57,186 nt of DNA from Candidatus Sulfopaludibacter sp. SbA3 (GCA_945893365.1 CAMDED010000031.1:1-57186); one strand, 5' to 3'. Shown: positions 7,827-17,207, counted from the first letter of the stretch. A program made the numbers and translations. The notes: a model not told the origin generated them from the letters alone.

Positions 7827-8864
7827 GTGAGACACTTTTTTCCCCGCTTCGTCGCGATTTCCGTTGGGGGCCTCCTCCTGATGTCCGCCTACCATCGCAC
7901 CAGCTCTCCGGCCGACATGACGAGGGCCGCGACCCATTTTCTGAACGCCCTCACGCCAGAGCAGCGTGCGAGAGCCGTATTCAAGCTCGACGACGACGAG
8001 CGCCTCAACTGGCACTTCATCCCGAAGGTCCGCAAAGGCCTTACGCTCGGCGAGATGACGCCACCTCAGAAACACCTGGCGCAGGCGCTGTTGTCGACCG
8101 GTCTCAGCCAGCGTGGCTACGTCAAGGCGGTCTCGATCATGAGCCTCGAAGACGTTCTGAGGATTCTCGAGAAGGACAACGGCGAGAGACGTAATCCTGA
8201 AAAGTATCACTTCAGCGTTTTCGGAGAGCCGTCGGAGACCGGAACTTGGGGTTTTCGCGTGGAGGGACACCACCTGAGCCAGAATTTCCTGATAGTGAAG
8301 GGCGCGGTTGCGGATTCGCCGAGCTTCTTCGGCACTAACCCGGCGGAGATCAAGGAAGGCCCGCGCAAGGGCCAGCGCGTACTCGGCGTCGAGGAGGACT
8401 TGGCGCGGGAACTGGTGAACGCCCTGGACGACGGGCAGAAGAAAGTAGCAGTGGTCGATCCGGTTGCCTACAAGGACATCTTCACGATGGCGGACCGGAA
8501 GGCTGCGCTCAAGGGACAACCGTCCGGCCTCTCCGCCTCGAAGCTGAACAAGAAGCAGATGGAGATGCTGACCAAGGTGATCGAGGAATACGCCTACAAC
8601 GTGCCGGAACAGATGTCGCAGGCCCGTCTCGCCATGGTGAAGAAGGCGGGTAACAACATGTTCTTCGCGTGGGCTGGGCCGTCTGAGCGAGGTGCGCCGC
8701 ATTACTACCGCATCCAGGCGCCGAACTTCCTGATCGAGTACGATAACACGCAGAATGGCGCGAATCACGTCCATTCGGTCTGGCGCGATATCAACAACGA
8801 CTTCGGCATGGATTTGCTGAAGGCGCACTACCAGACAAGCCACAGCCAGGCAGTGGGGTTCTAA
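7827..8864 (+). CDS. DUF3500 family secreted protein
   Basis: The 345-residue product starts at GTG 7827, preceded by AGGAG at 7 bases, and has a short export signal (MRHFFPRFVAISVGGLLLMS). The body carries DUF3500 features: GFRVEGHHLSQNFLIVKG, then SPSFFGTNPAEIKEGPRKG and the EEDLARELV segment, with NFLIEYDNTQNGANHVHSVW near the C-terminus. The biochemical function of DUF3500 proteins is not established. Histidines in the GHH and NHVHSVW segments could bind metal, which is inference. It lies 42 bases after the M23 gene on the same strand and may be cotranscribed with it. Confidence 0.8.
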   Translation: MRHFFPRFVAISVGGLLLMSAYHRTSSPADMTRAATHFLNALTPEQRARAVFKLDDDERLNWHFIPKVRKGLTLGEMTPPQKHLAQALLSTGLSQRGYVKAVSIMSLEDVLRILEKDNGERRNPEKYHFSVFGEPSETGTWGFRVEGHHLSQNFLIVKGAVADSPSFFGTNPAEIKEGPRKGQRVLGVEEDLARELVNALDDGQKKVAVVDPVAYKDIFTMADRKAALKGQPSGLSASKLNKKQMEMLTKVIEEYAYNVPEQMSQARLAMVKKAGNNMFFAWAGPSERGAPHYYRIQAPNFLIEYDNTQNGANHVHSVWRDINNDFGMDLLKAHYQTSHSQAVGF

Positions 8865-9070
8865 GCGGGCGGCAAGGACAAGCGCAAGGCCGGTAGGATT
8901 GGTGCGTTCCGCGGCGGCGGGAACGGAGAAGGCGGATGTTCGCGCTTCGGGCCAGTAAGAGCACGGCAAAAAGGGCGTAGCGGTTCGGCCACGAACCATC
9001 GGGCCGTAAGAAGTGTAAAATCATGCATTTACACTATCTTCAGGGTTTCTTCTGACGTATGATTGAAGCC

Positions 9071-10876
9071 ATGAAGACAGCAGCTATTTCCCTTTTTCTG
9101 ACTCTTTCGCCGCATATCCTGACAGCGGCGACCGGGTACTTGGTACACAATCTCGTCGCCGACGACCGGTCCACGGCGACCGCCGATTTCTACGATCCCC
9201 GGATGATCAACCCATGGGGACTCGTCGCATCGGCTACCAGTCCTTTTTGGACGTGTAACTTGGGCACCTCGACGATCTACACGGTCAACGCCACCAACGC
9301 CACCCCGATGGGAACACCCAACCCTACGATCCAGCCAACGGTGCCCGGCGCGGGTGGCTCCAAGGGATCGTGCACCGGTATCGTGGCTAATGTCGCGCCC
9401 GCCACAACGCCCCCGACCTTCGCCGTGACCGCTCCCGGCAGAGCCCCGGTAGCGGCGGGCTTCATCTTTGTGTCGGAAGATGGTGTTCTCTCCGCATGGG
9501 CGAACGGCGCGGATCCCACGCAGGCGTTGATCCTGGCGGACAACTCCAGTTCGGCCGCTTACAAGGGCCTCGCCCTGACAGTTACCCCGGCGGTGCAATT
9601 GTATGCCGCGAACTTCAAGTCTGGAGGCATCGACGTTTTCGATTCCCAGTTCAAGCCCGTTATCATGGCCGCCGGGTCGTTTGTCGATCCGAGGGTGCCA
9701 GCGGGCTTCGCGCCCTTCAATATTTGGAACATCGGCGGCAGGCTCTACGTGGCCTATGCTAAACAGGACGCCAACAAGAAGTTCGACGTTCCCGGAGTGG
9801 GTAACGGGCATGTCAGCGTGTTCGATTCGACCGGCAAGCTGCTGCAGTCGCTGGTGAGTGGCGGCGCGGGCAGTCTCCTGAACTCCCCGTGGGGTCTCGC
9901 CCTCGCGCCCGCCACGTTCGGCAAGTTCGCCAACGCTCTGTTGGTCGGCAACTTCGGTGACGGCCTTGTCCTTGCATACGACCCGGCTACGGGCGCTTTT
10001 TTGGGAACCCTGCAGGATCCGGCCGGCGCGAACATTGTGCTGCCGGGCTTGTGGGCTCTGTACTTCGGTAACGGCGGCAATGGCGGCGACCGGGACACTC
10101 TGTACTTCACCGCTGGTCCGGGCGGCCAGAGGCGAGGATTACTTGGTAGCATTCAAGCGAATCCCACCGTGGCCGCGAGCGCGATTACGAACGCGGCGCA
10201 AGCCGCGGGCGGTATCGCCCCCAACACCCTCGTAACCATCAAGGGAACGAATCTGGCGGCTACCAAACGTTCCGCCGCGGCAGCCGACATTGTGAACCGG
10301 GTACTCCCGACCTCGCTCGATGGAGTTACGGTTACGGTTAACGGCCAACCCGCGTTCATCACCTACATCAGCCCGGTACAGATCAACCTGGTCACACCGG
10401 TCGAGTTGCCCACGAGTGGATCGGTAACGGTTGAGGTCTCAAACAACAGCTTGACCAGCGCCACCCTCAATGCCAGCCCACGGCCTCTCGCGCCGGCGCT
10501 CTTCCTTAATGGCGTATTCGCGGCGGCGCTACACGCGAATGGCACCGTGGTAGGCCCAACGACCCTGGTGCCTAACAACAGCACCCCAGCCGCGGCGGGA
10601 GAGACCATCGTGATGTTCGGCACCGGTTTTGGCCTTACCGCTCCGGCCGCGGTGAGCGGTGGGGTAATATCCACGCCGACGCCGCTGCTCTCGACGCCGG
10701 CGATCCTGTTCGACAATGTCCCCGGAAGGGTCGTGTTTGCGGGCCTCATCGCTCCCGGAGTATTTCAGTTCAATGTGGTCGTTCCCAGCGGTCTGGGTGA
10801 AGGAAACGCGCCAGTGGTCGTGTCGACCAACGGGTACAGCAGTCCGGCGCTGGTTTTGACCTCGGTTCGGAATTAG
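9071..10876 (+). CDS. Secreted TIGR03118-like propeller protein with a TIGR03437 C-terminal domain
   Basis: This 601-residue secreted protein has a signal peptide (MKTAAISLFLTLSPHILTAA). Residues about 20-370 resemble the TIGR03118 family (VHNLVADDRSTATADFYDP, INPWGLVASATSPFW, VGNFGDGLVLAYD). The last 230 residues form the beta-rich TIGR03437 module (GGIAPNTLVTIKGTNLA, YISPVQINLVTP, IVMFGTGFGLTAP, FQFNVVVPSGL). That module is largely confined to Solibacter-like acidobacteria and is the best lineage clue here. Its role is unknown; cell-surface binding is a guess. ATG 9059 is an alternative start four codons earlier. The gene stands alone and converges on the amidohydrolase pair. Confidence 0.82.
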   Translation: MKTAAISLFLTLSPHILTAATGYLVHNLVADDRSTATADFYDPRMINPWGLVASATSPFWTCNLGTSTIYTVNATNATPMGTPNPTIQPTVPGAGGSKGSCTGIVANVAPATTPPTFAVTAPGRAPVAAGFIFVSEDGVLSAWANGADPTQALILADNSSSAAYKGLALTVTPAVQLYAANFKSGGIDVFDSQFKPVIMAAGSFVDPRVPAGFAPFNIWNIGGRLYVAYAKQDANKKFDVPGVGNGHVSVFDSTGKLLQSLVSGGAGSLLNSPWGLALAPATFGKFANALLVGNFGDGLVLAYDPATGAFLGTLQDPAGANIVLPGLWALYFGNGGNGGDRDTLYFTAGPGGQRRGLLGSIQANPTVAASAITNAAQAAGGIAPNTLVTIKGTNLAATKRSAAAADIVNRVLPTSLDGVTVTVNGQPAFITYISPVQINLVTPVELPTSGSVTVEVSNNSLTSATLNASPRPLAPALFLNGVFAAALHANGTVVGPTTLVPNNSTPAAAGETIVMFGTGFGLTAPAAVSGGVISTPTPLLSTPAILFDNVPGRVVFAGLIAPGVFQFNVVVPSGLGEGNAPVVVSTNGYSSPALVLTSVRN

Positions 10877-10903
10877 GCTTCGCAGGTTCGATTAGCCGGC
10901 GGC

Positions 10904-12121
10904 CTACTTGAAATTCGAGTAGGCGCCGGCGGCTTTCCACTCTTCCGCGGCGAGTCCTTCCGAATCCCACACAATCGCTCCGGCCCGGATCGTCATCACG
11001 CAGCGGAGTTTCCTGTCGCCGATCAGCTTGCCGTGGCCCGAATCCACATAGCCGAACCTGCCCCGCTCGACTTCGATCAGCGCAATGTCCGCCTCCCCGC
11101 CTTCGGTCAGTTTGCCGAGCTCCGGCCGCCGGATCGCACGCGCCGGATTGACCGTGCTGCGCTCGATCACCTGCTCAAGCGTCATTCCGAGGTTTAACAG
11201 CTTCGACATTGTCGTGATCATGTTCGCCCGCGGCAGCATGATGCTGCTGCGGTGAATGTCGGTCGAAATCGTATCCGGAAGGAAGCCCTGCTCGATCGCC
11301 GGCGCCGCGATGCGAAACCAGAAGCTCCCCGAGCCATGACCGACGTCGAACAGCACGCCCCGCTTGCGGGCTTCGATCATGTACGGCTGCAGTTTCCTGC
11401 CGGCATCGAGCTGCGGCGTCAGCCGGCCGTAGAAGTGCGTGTGAATGTCGCCCGGACGCAGGTGCTTGAGGATCAAATCCGAGTAGCCACGGCCTGGCTT
11501 TTGACTGAAGTCCACCATGGCGATAGTGCCGCTCTTTTCGGCGGCTTCAACCGCGCGGTCGACCGCGTCCCAAGTCGCTGGCTGGAAGTGCGCCGTCTTG
11601 ATGCCGACGACGATCCCCGGATATTTCTTGACCATCTTCGCGGCGGCTTCCACATCCATCTCGTTGACGTCGTTCTCAACCTCGCTGCCGTACATGCCCG
11701 CGCCAACGATGTTCAGGAACGCCAGCAGCCTGGTCTTCGAACGGTCGATTACCTTGCTCTTGAAAGCTTCGAAATTCTTCCAGCCGGAGCTGCCCGCGTC
11801 AACGGCCGTCGTAACGCCGCTCGTGAGCGTATTGTGATCCGGAATCAGGTTGAGCGATGCTCCCTGCGAGTCGAAATGCGTGTGAATGTCGATCAGACCC
11901 GGCGTCACGTAGTATTGCGAGGCTTCTACCACCACTTTCGCGTGCGACGCCTTCAGATCCTTACCTATCTTCGCGATGCGCCGGCCGACGATGGCGATAT
12001 CCATGCGCTCGTTCCGCTGGTTCGCTGGATCGAGGACATGGCCGTTCTTCAGCAACAGGTCGTACACGCCGTCCTGCGCGGCGAGCGGAAGGGTCAGAAA
12101 CAAGAGGAGCGAACGCCTCAC
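10904..12121 (-). CDS. Secreted amidohydrolase (deacetylase-like), second of a tandem pair
   Basis: The 405-residue metal-dependent hydrolase of the urease/dihydroorotase superfamily begins with a signal peptide (VRRSLLLFLTLPLAAQ). Metal-site motifs are the first HxH (IDIHTHFD), a probable carboxylated Lys in VGIKTAHF, His in DIHTHFYG and FDVGHGSGSF, and the catalytic Asp in ISTDIH. The start is GTG 12121, which overlaps the upstream paralogue's TGA by 4 bases (GTGA). A longer upstream open frame merely reads through that paralogue. The substrate is unknown; relatives cleave N-acyl amino acids or cyclic amides. Confidence 0.85.
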   Translation of the reverse strand: MRRSLLLFLTLPLAAQDGVYDLLLKNGHVLDPANQRNERMDIAIVGRRIAKIGKDLKASHAKVVVEASQYYVTPGLIDIHTHFDSQGASLNLIPDHNTLTSGVTTAVDAGSSGWKNFEAFKSKVIDRSKTRLLAFLNIVGAGMYGSEVENDVNEMDVEAAAKMVKKYPGIVVGIKTAHFQPATWDAVDRAVEAAEKSGTIAMVDFSQKPGRGYSDLILKHLRPGDIHTHFYGRLTPQLDAGRKLQPYMIEARKRGVLFDVGHGSGSFWFRIAAPAIEQGFLPDTISTDIHRSSIMLPRANMITTMSKLLNLGMTLEQVIERSTVNPARAIRRPELGKLTEGGEADIALIEVERGRFGYVDSGHGKLIGDRKLRCVMTIRAGAIVWDSEGLAAEEWKAAGAYSNFK

Positions 12122-13371
12122 GGAATCACCTCGTACTCGCCGGCCGTGTTCCATAAGGGGAAACCGAGGCCATCCAAATCGTAGACGACCCGCCCGTCGC
12201 GAACGGTCAGCACGCATTCCACCTTCACCGTTCCCATCCGCTTCTTGTTCCAGGCATCCTTGTAGGCAAACACGCCCTTCGACTGGCGCAGCACGGCGAT
12301 GTCGGCTACCTTGCCTTCTCCAAGCGTTCCGATCTCGGGAAAACGCTTGATCGCCCGGGCCGGCGCGGACGTCGATTTCTCGATCGCGTCCTCGAACTTC
12401 ATTCCGAGCAGCACCATTTTAGAGATGCAGTTCGGCATGTCGGGCTGTCCGGCGCGGATGCTGCTTGAGTGAAGATCGGTGCTGATCGTGTCGGGAGCAA
12501 AGCCCTGCGCCATGGCTCGCGACGCCACGGGCCAAAGGAAGCTGCCGCCGCCGTGCCCCAGGTCGAAGAGAACGCCGCGCTTGCGCGCCGCCCACATGTA
12601 GTCCTGCACCTTCCCGCTGAAGCGGTCGACAACTTCGAGCTGCCGGTCGTTGTACATGTGCGTATGCAGGTCGCCCGGACGCATGACGTCGAGCAGTTTA
12701 TCGCGGCTGGTGCGGCCGGCGTTGGTGAAAATCTTGTCGTCCACCATAACGGGCTTTCCAGAGAGGCGCCCGGCTTCGATTGCGCGCTTCAGTGCGTCCC
12801 ACCCGGGCTTGCCGAAGTGCGCGACCTTGATGCCCACGATCTGCTCCGGATAATCCTTCATCTTGGCGGCGGTCTTTTCGGGTTCCATGTCGGGAACGTT
12901 GTCTTCAGCCGCGCTTCCCACCATTCCAGCGCCGACGATGTTGATCAGCGCCAGCACGCGCGTGGCGGACGTGTCGATGACGGTCTTCTTGAATGTGTCA
13001 AACGTGCGCCACCCGCTGCCGCCGGCGTCTACAACCGTTGTCGTGCCGGCGATGAGCGACGAATCGTCCGGCGATAGGGAGCCCTCGTAACCGAAAACGT
13101 GCGCATGCAGGTCGATCAGACCGGGCGTCACGTAAAGCCCCGAGGCATCAATGGTCTTTTTCCCTTGCGAGGCCGGAATGTTCGCGGCAACCCGGGCGAT
13201 TCTATTCCCGCTGACGGCAACGTCCATTACGGCATCGATACGATTCGCCGGATCGATCACATGCCCGCCTTTCAGAAGCACGTCGTAGGTCTGGGCGTCC
13301 AGTGCGCAGGCGGCGCACAACGGAAACAGGGCCGTTTTCATCGCCTTCACCATGGCGCCGTGAACTCTCAT
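12118..13371 (-). CDS. Secreted amidohydrolase (deacetylase-like), first of a tandem pair
   Basis: This 417-residue paralogue of the next gene shares the same order of motifs: IDLHAHVFGYEG, VGIKVAHFGKPGW, GDLHTHMYN, FDLGHGGGSF and ISTDLHSSS. Hydrophobic residues 12-24 (ALFPLCAACALDA) indicate export. Start ATG 13371 has GGAGGAG 12 bases upstream; an in-frame ATG 30 bases downstream (MKTALFPL) is a possible shorter start. The sequence around 13400-13415 is AT-rich and may hold the pair's promoter. Tandem duplication with retention of both metal sites suggests related but distinct substrates. Confidence 0.85.
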   Translation of the reverse strand: MRVHGAMVKAMKTALFPLCAACALDAQTYDVLLKGGHVIDPANRIDAVMDVAVSGNRIARVAANIPASQGKKTIDASGLYVTPGLIDLHAHVFGYEGSLSPDDSSLIAGTTTVVDAGGSGWRTFDTFKKTVIDTSATRVLALINIVGAGMVGSAAEDNVPDMEPEKTAAKMKDYPEQIVGIKVAHFGKPGWDALKRAIEAGRLSGKPVMVDDKIFTNAGRTSRDKLLDVMRPGDLHTHMYNDRQLEVVDRFSGKVQDYMWAARKRGVLFDLGHGGGSFLWPVASRAMAQGFAPDTISTDLHSSSIRAGQPDMPNCISKMVLLGMKFEDAIEKSTSAPARAIKRFPEIGTLGEGKVADIAVLRQSKGVFAYKDAWNKKRMGTVKVECVLTVRDGRVVYDLDGLGFPLWNTAGEYEVIP

Positions 13372-13473
13372 TCGATTTGGGGTCTCCTCCGCCTTGCGGT
13401 CTCTGATAATATACTACGACGCTGCCGATGCAGCTGGACAGGGCTTCCGCCGCCACAGCCGGTCCGGCCGCTT

Positions 13474-14118
13474 TCAACCTGGCGGGATCTCCAGGCACTC
13501 GGCGATTTCCTTCTCCTTGATCGCGCCTTCTTTGATCACTCGCCAGTAGGGCTCGGTTATGTCGACGGTGGTGGAGCCTTGCCCGGCGCACCTGCCGCCG
13601 TCGAGTACGAGTTCCACACGTCCGTCCATGGTGCCGAATACGTCGATCCCGTTCACGCAGGTCGGCAACCCGGAGATATTGGCGCTGGTGGAAATCAGCG
13701 GCTGGTTCAGCGCCTCGATCAGCATCGCCGCCACGCGCGACTTCGATTGCCGCATCGCCAGACGCCCCGTGCCGCCCGTAACCTTAAGCGGCACTTTCGC
13801 CGAGGCCGGCACGATGACCGTCAACGGACCTGGCCAGAAATGGCGAGTGAGCAGATAGAAGCGCCGGGAGAGCTCGCCCGCCAAGTCTTCGACCATCAGC
13901 GCATCGCTCACCAGAAGCGGCAGCGCACGGTTAAGCTCACGGCCCTTGGCGAAAAAGACGCGGTTCACTGCGCCGAGGTTGAACGGATCCGCCACAAGGG
14001 TGTAAAGCGCGTCGGTGGGAATCGCGACGACCAAGCCTCTCCGCACCGCGGCCGCGGCTCTTTCGATGACCTCCCGGTGTGGCTGCGCCTGATCGACCTC
14101 GACTAGATCCGTCGCCAT
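13474..14118 (-). CDS. tsaC: L-threonylcarbamoyladenylate synthase (TsaC/Sua5/YrdC)
   Basis: The enzyme makes threonylcarbamoyl-AMP from threonine, bicarbonate and ATP for the t6A37 modification of tRNAs reading ANN codons. The 214-residue single-domain YrdC protein shows VVAIPTDALYTLVADP (the position is usually PTET-YGL), KGRELNRALPLLVSD, FWPGPLTVIVPAS and STSANISG. The family's substrate-binding basic and serine residues are therefore largely kept, but the PTDALYTL variant is unusual. The Sua5 C-terminal domain is absent, as in TsaC. It starts 9 bases after the methyltransferase/reductase stop; that stop codon overlaps a TAAGAT box 6 bases before ATG. Confidence 0.88.
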   Translation of the reverse strand: MATDLVEVDQAQPHREVIERAAAAVRRGLVVAIPTDALYTLVADPFNLGAVNRVFFAKGRELNRALPLLVSDALMVEDLAGELSRRFYLLTRHFWPGPLTVIVPASAKVPLKVTGGTGRLAMRQSKSRVAAMLIEALNQPLISTSANISGLPTCVNGIDVFGTMDGRVELVLDGGRCAGQGSTTVDITEPYWRVIKEGAIKEKEIAECLEIPPG

Positions 14119-14127
14119 CGTGCGATC

Positions 14128-15987
14128 TTATCGCGGACCCATCGCCTGCGCGACGTCGATCGCCATCTGATAGCGTCCGAAAGGCGCGCTGAGCTGCACG
14201 CCTTGCACCATGTGGCGCACGCGCTCCACCATCTCCCGGGCGATCGCGACACCCTCCTCGCGCGCTTTTTCCGCGTTATCCACCCGCCGCATTCTGTCCA
14301 TGAACCGTTCCGGCACGGGGACGCGGAGCTCGTTCACCATGAATTCCGCATTGCGGTAGCTCGTGAGCGGCCAGATTCCCGCGATGAACGGGACTTTGAA
14401 GCGCTCCGTGCTCTTCAGAAACGTTTCGAGCAGGTCCAGATCGAACACCGGCTGCGTGACCACGTACTCCGCGCCGCCCTCGATCTTCCACGCGAAGCGG
14501 CGGAGCTCCTCGTCCATGTTCAATGCGCCCGGATTCGCGCCGACGCCGATCAGCAGCGACGTCTGCGAGCCGATGGGCGCGCCGCCGATATCGAGACCGT
14601 GATTCAGGTTGTCGACAATGTGGACCAAGCCGATGGCGTCGACGTCGAATACGGCGGTGGCGTCGGGATAAGTCCCCATTCGCGGCGGATCGCCGGTGAT
14701 ACAGATCAGATTCCGGATGCCCGCGGCATGCGCGCCAAGCAGCTCCGACTGAATCCCCAGAATGTTGCGGTCGCGGCAGCAGAAGTGATTGACGGCTTCG
14801 ATCCCGGCATCGCGCTGGATCAACTGGCAGGTGATTTGGGCGCTCATGCGGGCGCTGGCGCGGGGGCCGTCCGGCACGTTGATACAATCGATGCCCGCGG
14901 CCGCGCAGAGCTTCGCGCCCGTAATCTCCTTCGACGCATCGACGCCTCGCGGCGGAAGGATTTCGACGAATGCGACGAATTTACCCGCCGCGAGCTTCGC
15001 GCCGAGTCCCGACTTCAGCGCCACGGGAATCTTCTCCATGGCGTGCGCCTTGGCTTTCGGCTCGCTCACCGTAACCGCGAGCTCGCGCCGGCCGGGCTGA
15101 AGGGATCGCGCCTCGGAGCGAATCAGCTTGATGTGTTCCGGAGTCGTGCCACAACAGCCGCCCACGATCTTCGCTCCCGCCCATAGCAAGCGGCGCGCGT
15201 ACTGCGACATGTATTCCGGAGAACAAAGGTAAATGCTGCGGCCTTCCACCCGCGAGGGGTGGCCGGCATTGGGCATCGCGCTGACCGGCTTACGCGTGAA
15301 TTGAACGATCTTTTCGACCGTTTCGAGCATTACTTTGGGACCCACCGAGCAGTTGCAGCCGATGACATCGAGGGGCCATTGATCAAGCTCGCGTGTAAAA
15401 GCCTCCGTGTCCAGACCTCCCCTGATGCAGCCTTCGTCGTCGATTGTGACCTGTGCCACGATCACCATTTCGCTGCCGGCGGCGGCGCGGGCGGCCTCGA
15501 CGGCCATGCGCAGCTCGTCGAGGTTGTTAAACGTTTCGAGAACGAGAAGGTCGATGCCGGCCTCGAGCAGCGCCTCGATTTGTTCGCGAAAAATGCCGCG
15601 CGCCTCCTCGTGAGAGATGGGGCCGAGCGGCTCGATGTGGGAACCGATGGGCCCGACGGCGCCGGCGACAAACGGGCCCGTAACGCCCGCCGCCTCGCGC
15701 GCAAGTCTGACGCCCGCCTGGTTAATGGCGGCCAGTTTCTCCGCCAAGCCGAAACCCGCCAGCCGCAGGCGGCTCGCCCCAAACGTATTGGTCTCGAGGA
15801 TCTCGGCGCCGGCGTTTGCATACTCCTGGTGAATCAGTTTCACCATGTCCGGCGAGGAGAGGTTCAACTCGTCGTAACACCGGTTGATGAAGACTCCGCG
15901 GGAATAGAGCATGGTTCCCATGGCTCCATCGGCCACGAAAACACGGGTGGAAAGTTGCTCGCGAAATTCTTTAGCTCGGCTGGGCAA
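14128..15987 (-). CDS. Bifunctional homocysteine S-methyltransferase / methylenetetrahydrofolate reductase
   Basis: A 619-residue fusion. Residues about 1-300 form the homocysteine methyltransferase barrel (VFVADGAMGTMLYSRG), with zinc cysteines in IGCNCSVGP and IVGGCCGTTPEH. Residues about 330-619 form a MetF-type FAD barrel (FVEILPPRGVDASKE, CITGDPPRMGTYPDA, GGAEYVVTQPVFD). The fusion resembles YitJ of Bacillus. It would reduce methylene-THF and transfer a methyl group to homocysteine for methionine synthesis. The start is TTG 15987, with TAGAAT (15997-16002) 9 bases upstream and no Shine-Dalgarno, so the message may be leaderless. tsaC follows after 9 bases. Confidence 0.92.
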   Translation of the reverse strand: MPSRAKEFREQLSTRVFVADGAMGTMLYSRGVFINRCYDELNLSSPDMVKLIHQEYANAGAEILETNTFGASRLRLAGFGLAEKLAAINQAGVRLAREAAGVTGPFVAGAVGPIGSHIEPLGPISHEEARGIFREQIEALLEAGIDLLVLETFNNLDELRMAVEAARAAAGSEMVIVAQVTIDDEGCIRGGLDTEAFTRELDQWPLDVIGCNCSVGPKVMLETVEKIVQFTRKPVSAMPNAGHPSRVEGRSIYLCSPEYMSQYARRLLWAGAKIVGGCCGTTPEHIKLIRSEARSLQPGRRELAVTVSEPKAKAHAMEKIPVALKSGLGAKLAAGKFVAFVEILPPRGVDASKEITGAKLCAAAGIDCINVPDGPRASARMSAQITCQLIQRDAGIEAVNHFCCRDRNILGIQSELLGAHAAGIRNLICITGDPPRMGTYPDATAVFDVDAIGLVHIVDNLNHGLDIGGAPIGSQTSLLIGVGANPGALNMDEELRRFAWKIEGGAEYVVTQPVFDLDLLETFLKSTERFKVPFIAGIWPLTSYRNAEFMVNELRVPVPERFMDRMRRVDNAEKAREEGVAIAREMVERVRHMVQGVQLSAPFGRYQMAIDVAQAMGPR

Positions 15988-16020
15988 TGTATCTCAATTC
16001 TAACGCACGTCGCGCATTTC

Positions 16021-17127
16021 CTATGCCGCCCGCACCGCTATGGCCACGGGCCCGGCGCCCACGGGAATCATGGTGAACAGGGGCGCGGTCTTGCTGCGGT
16101 TGGTCGTCGCGTTCCACAGGCCGATCACCGCGAGGTGCCCCGATTGCCTGTTGAGCACGAGCCCGTACTGGCTATCCGGCGTTATCGCGATCTCCCCCGT
16201 CTCCGATCCGACCGTGACGATCGCGACCAGCTTATTCGTCTCGATTTCGAGGATGGTTACGTCGCCGGCTTCGGGATTCGCGACGAGCAGGAGCTCCGGC
16301 GAGGTCGAAGCGGCCATCCAGCTTGGCGCTTTTCCGGCCAGGACCGTCTCTTTGACTTCAGTCCGATAGGGGTAGACCACGACGACGGCGTCCATGCCGC
16401 GCCCTGTGATAAACAGTTCCCCTCCGTCGGCCTTGAAGCAAAAGTTCTCGGGCTCAACGGGCAAGGGAAGATTCACCACGACTTCGGCGGTCGCAGCGTC
16501 CGCCACCGTGAGCGTGCGGGCGAGGCGGTTCCCGATGAGCACCTGCCTTCCATCGGATCGGAAGCGAACCACGCGGGGATCGGCGGCTGCCACCGTAGCC
16601 TTCACCTGGAAGGTGCTCGTATCGGCCAATGCGACTCCGTCGCCTTCGAGAGCGATGGCTGCCAATCCGCCCGTTGGATGTAAATCGAAATCGAGGGGGA
16701 CCGCGGCCAGGCGGATAGAGCCCGAGGCTTTCAGCGAGTCCACCGCCACCCTTGTCAGCGTCCGCGCCGCCGTCGAGAGCACCCACAGGAACTTGCCGTC
16801 CGGCGACAGACGCATCGCGACGGCGTGCGGGGCCACGCGCAAGGATCGCCGCACGGAAAGCCGGTCGCTGTCGAGTTCGAGCACCGTCCCTCGGGCCGGC
16901 GCCAGTACGTAGATCTCGGGCCGTGAAGGATGAGCGAGAATCGCGCCCGGTTCCACGCCGAGCTGGGCCTGCGCCCTCACGGAAAACGAATTCAGGCTGA
17001 CCGCCGCGACGGACTGGCCCCGTTGGTTGGCCACGTAGGCGACGGCGTCGGAACCGGTACCTCGTTTCTTGCCCCAGCCAAAAGGGGCGGCCGCGAACAG
17101 CATGTCTCGTCTCAACACTGGCATCAT
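16021..17127 (-). CDS. YncE-like beta-propeller protein
   Basis: About 368 residues of repeated short blades of the YncE/YVTN type (AVAYVANQRGQSVAAVSL, MRLSPDGKFLWVLS, ELFITGRGMDAVVVVYPY, ELLLVANPEAGDVTILEI). Such proteins usually bind other molecules outside the cytoplasm; the function here is unknown. The N-terminus LRRDMLFAAAPFGWG could be a weak export signal. Starts ATG 17127 and 17124 or GTG 17118 are all possible. TACAAT at 17126-17131 ends 7 bases before GTG 17118 and overlaps the ATGs, so GTG 17118 with a leaderless mRNA is attractive. The gene is divergent from the ArsA-like gene. Confidence 0.78.
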   Translation of the reverse strand: MMPVLRRDMLFAAAPFGWGKKRGTGSDAVAYVANQRGQSVAAVSLNSFSVRAQAQLGVEPGAILAHPSRPEIYVLAPARGTVLELDSDRLSVRRSLRVAPHAVAMRLSPDGKFLWVLSTAARTLTRVAVDSLKASGSIRLAAVPLDFDLHPTGGLAAIALEGDGVALADTSTFQVKATVAAADPRVVRFRSDGRQVLIGNRLARTLTVADAATAEVVVNLPLPVEPENFCFKADGGELFITGRGMDAVVVVYPYRTEVKETVLAGKAPSWMAASTSPELLLVANPEAGDVTILEIETNKLVAIVTVGSETGEIAITPDSQYGLVLNRQSGHLAVIGLWNATTNRSKTAPLFTMIPVGAGPVAIAVRAA

Positions 17128-17131
17128 TGTA
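17126..17131 (-). promoter_or_regulatory. Candidate -10 box (TACAAT) of the YncE-like gene
   Basis: TACAAT on the minus strand ends 7 bases before an in-frame GTG at 17118. If it is the promoter, the two ATG codons at 17127 and 17124 are upstream of the message and cannot be starts. Confidence 0.35.
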
Positions 17132-17207
17132 ACGCGCCGGGTACCGCAACGCGCCTGCCGATCGCGCCCTCCGTCCGCCCGGTTTGGAAACAAAGGTCCG
17201 GAAGGGC

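Noticed and set aside
7590-8999. 469-codon minus-strand open frame
   Set aside because: Antisense to the end of the M23 gene and the entire DUF3500 gene, both supported by conserved motifs.
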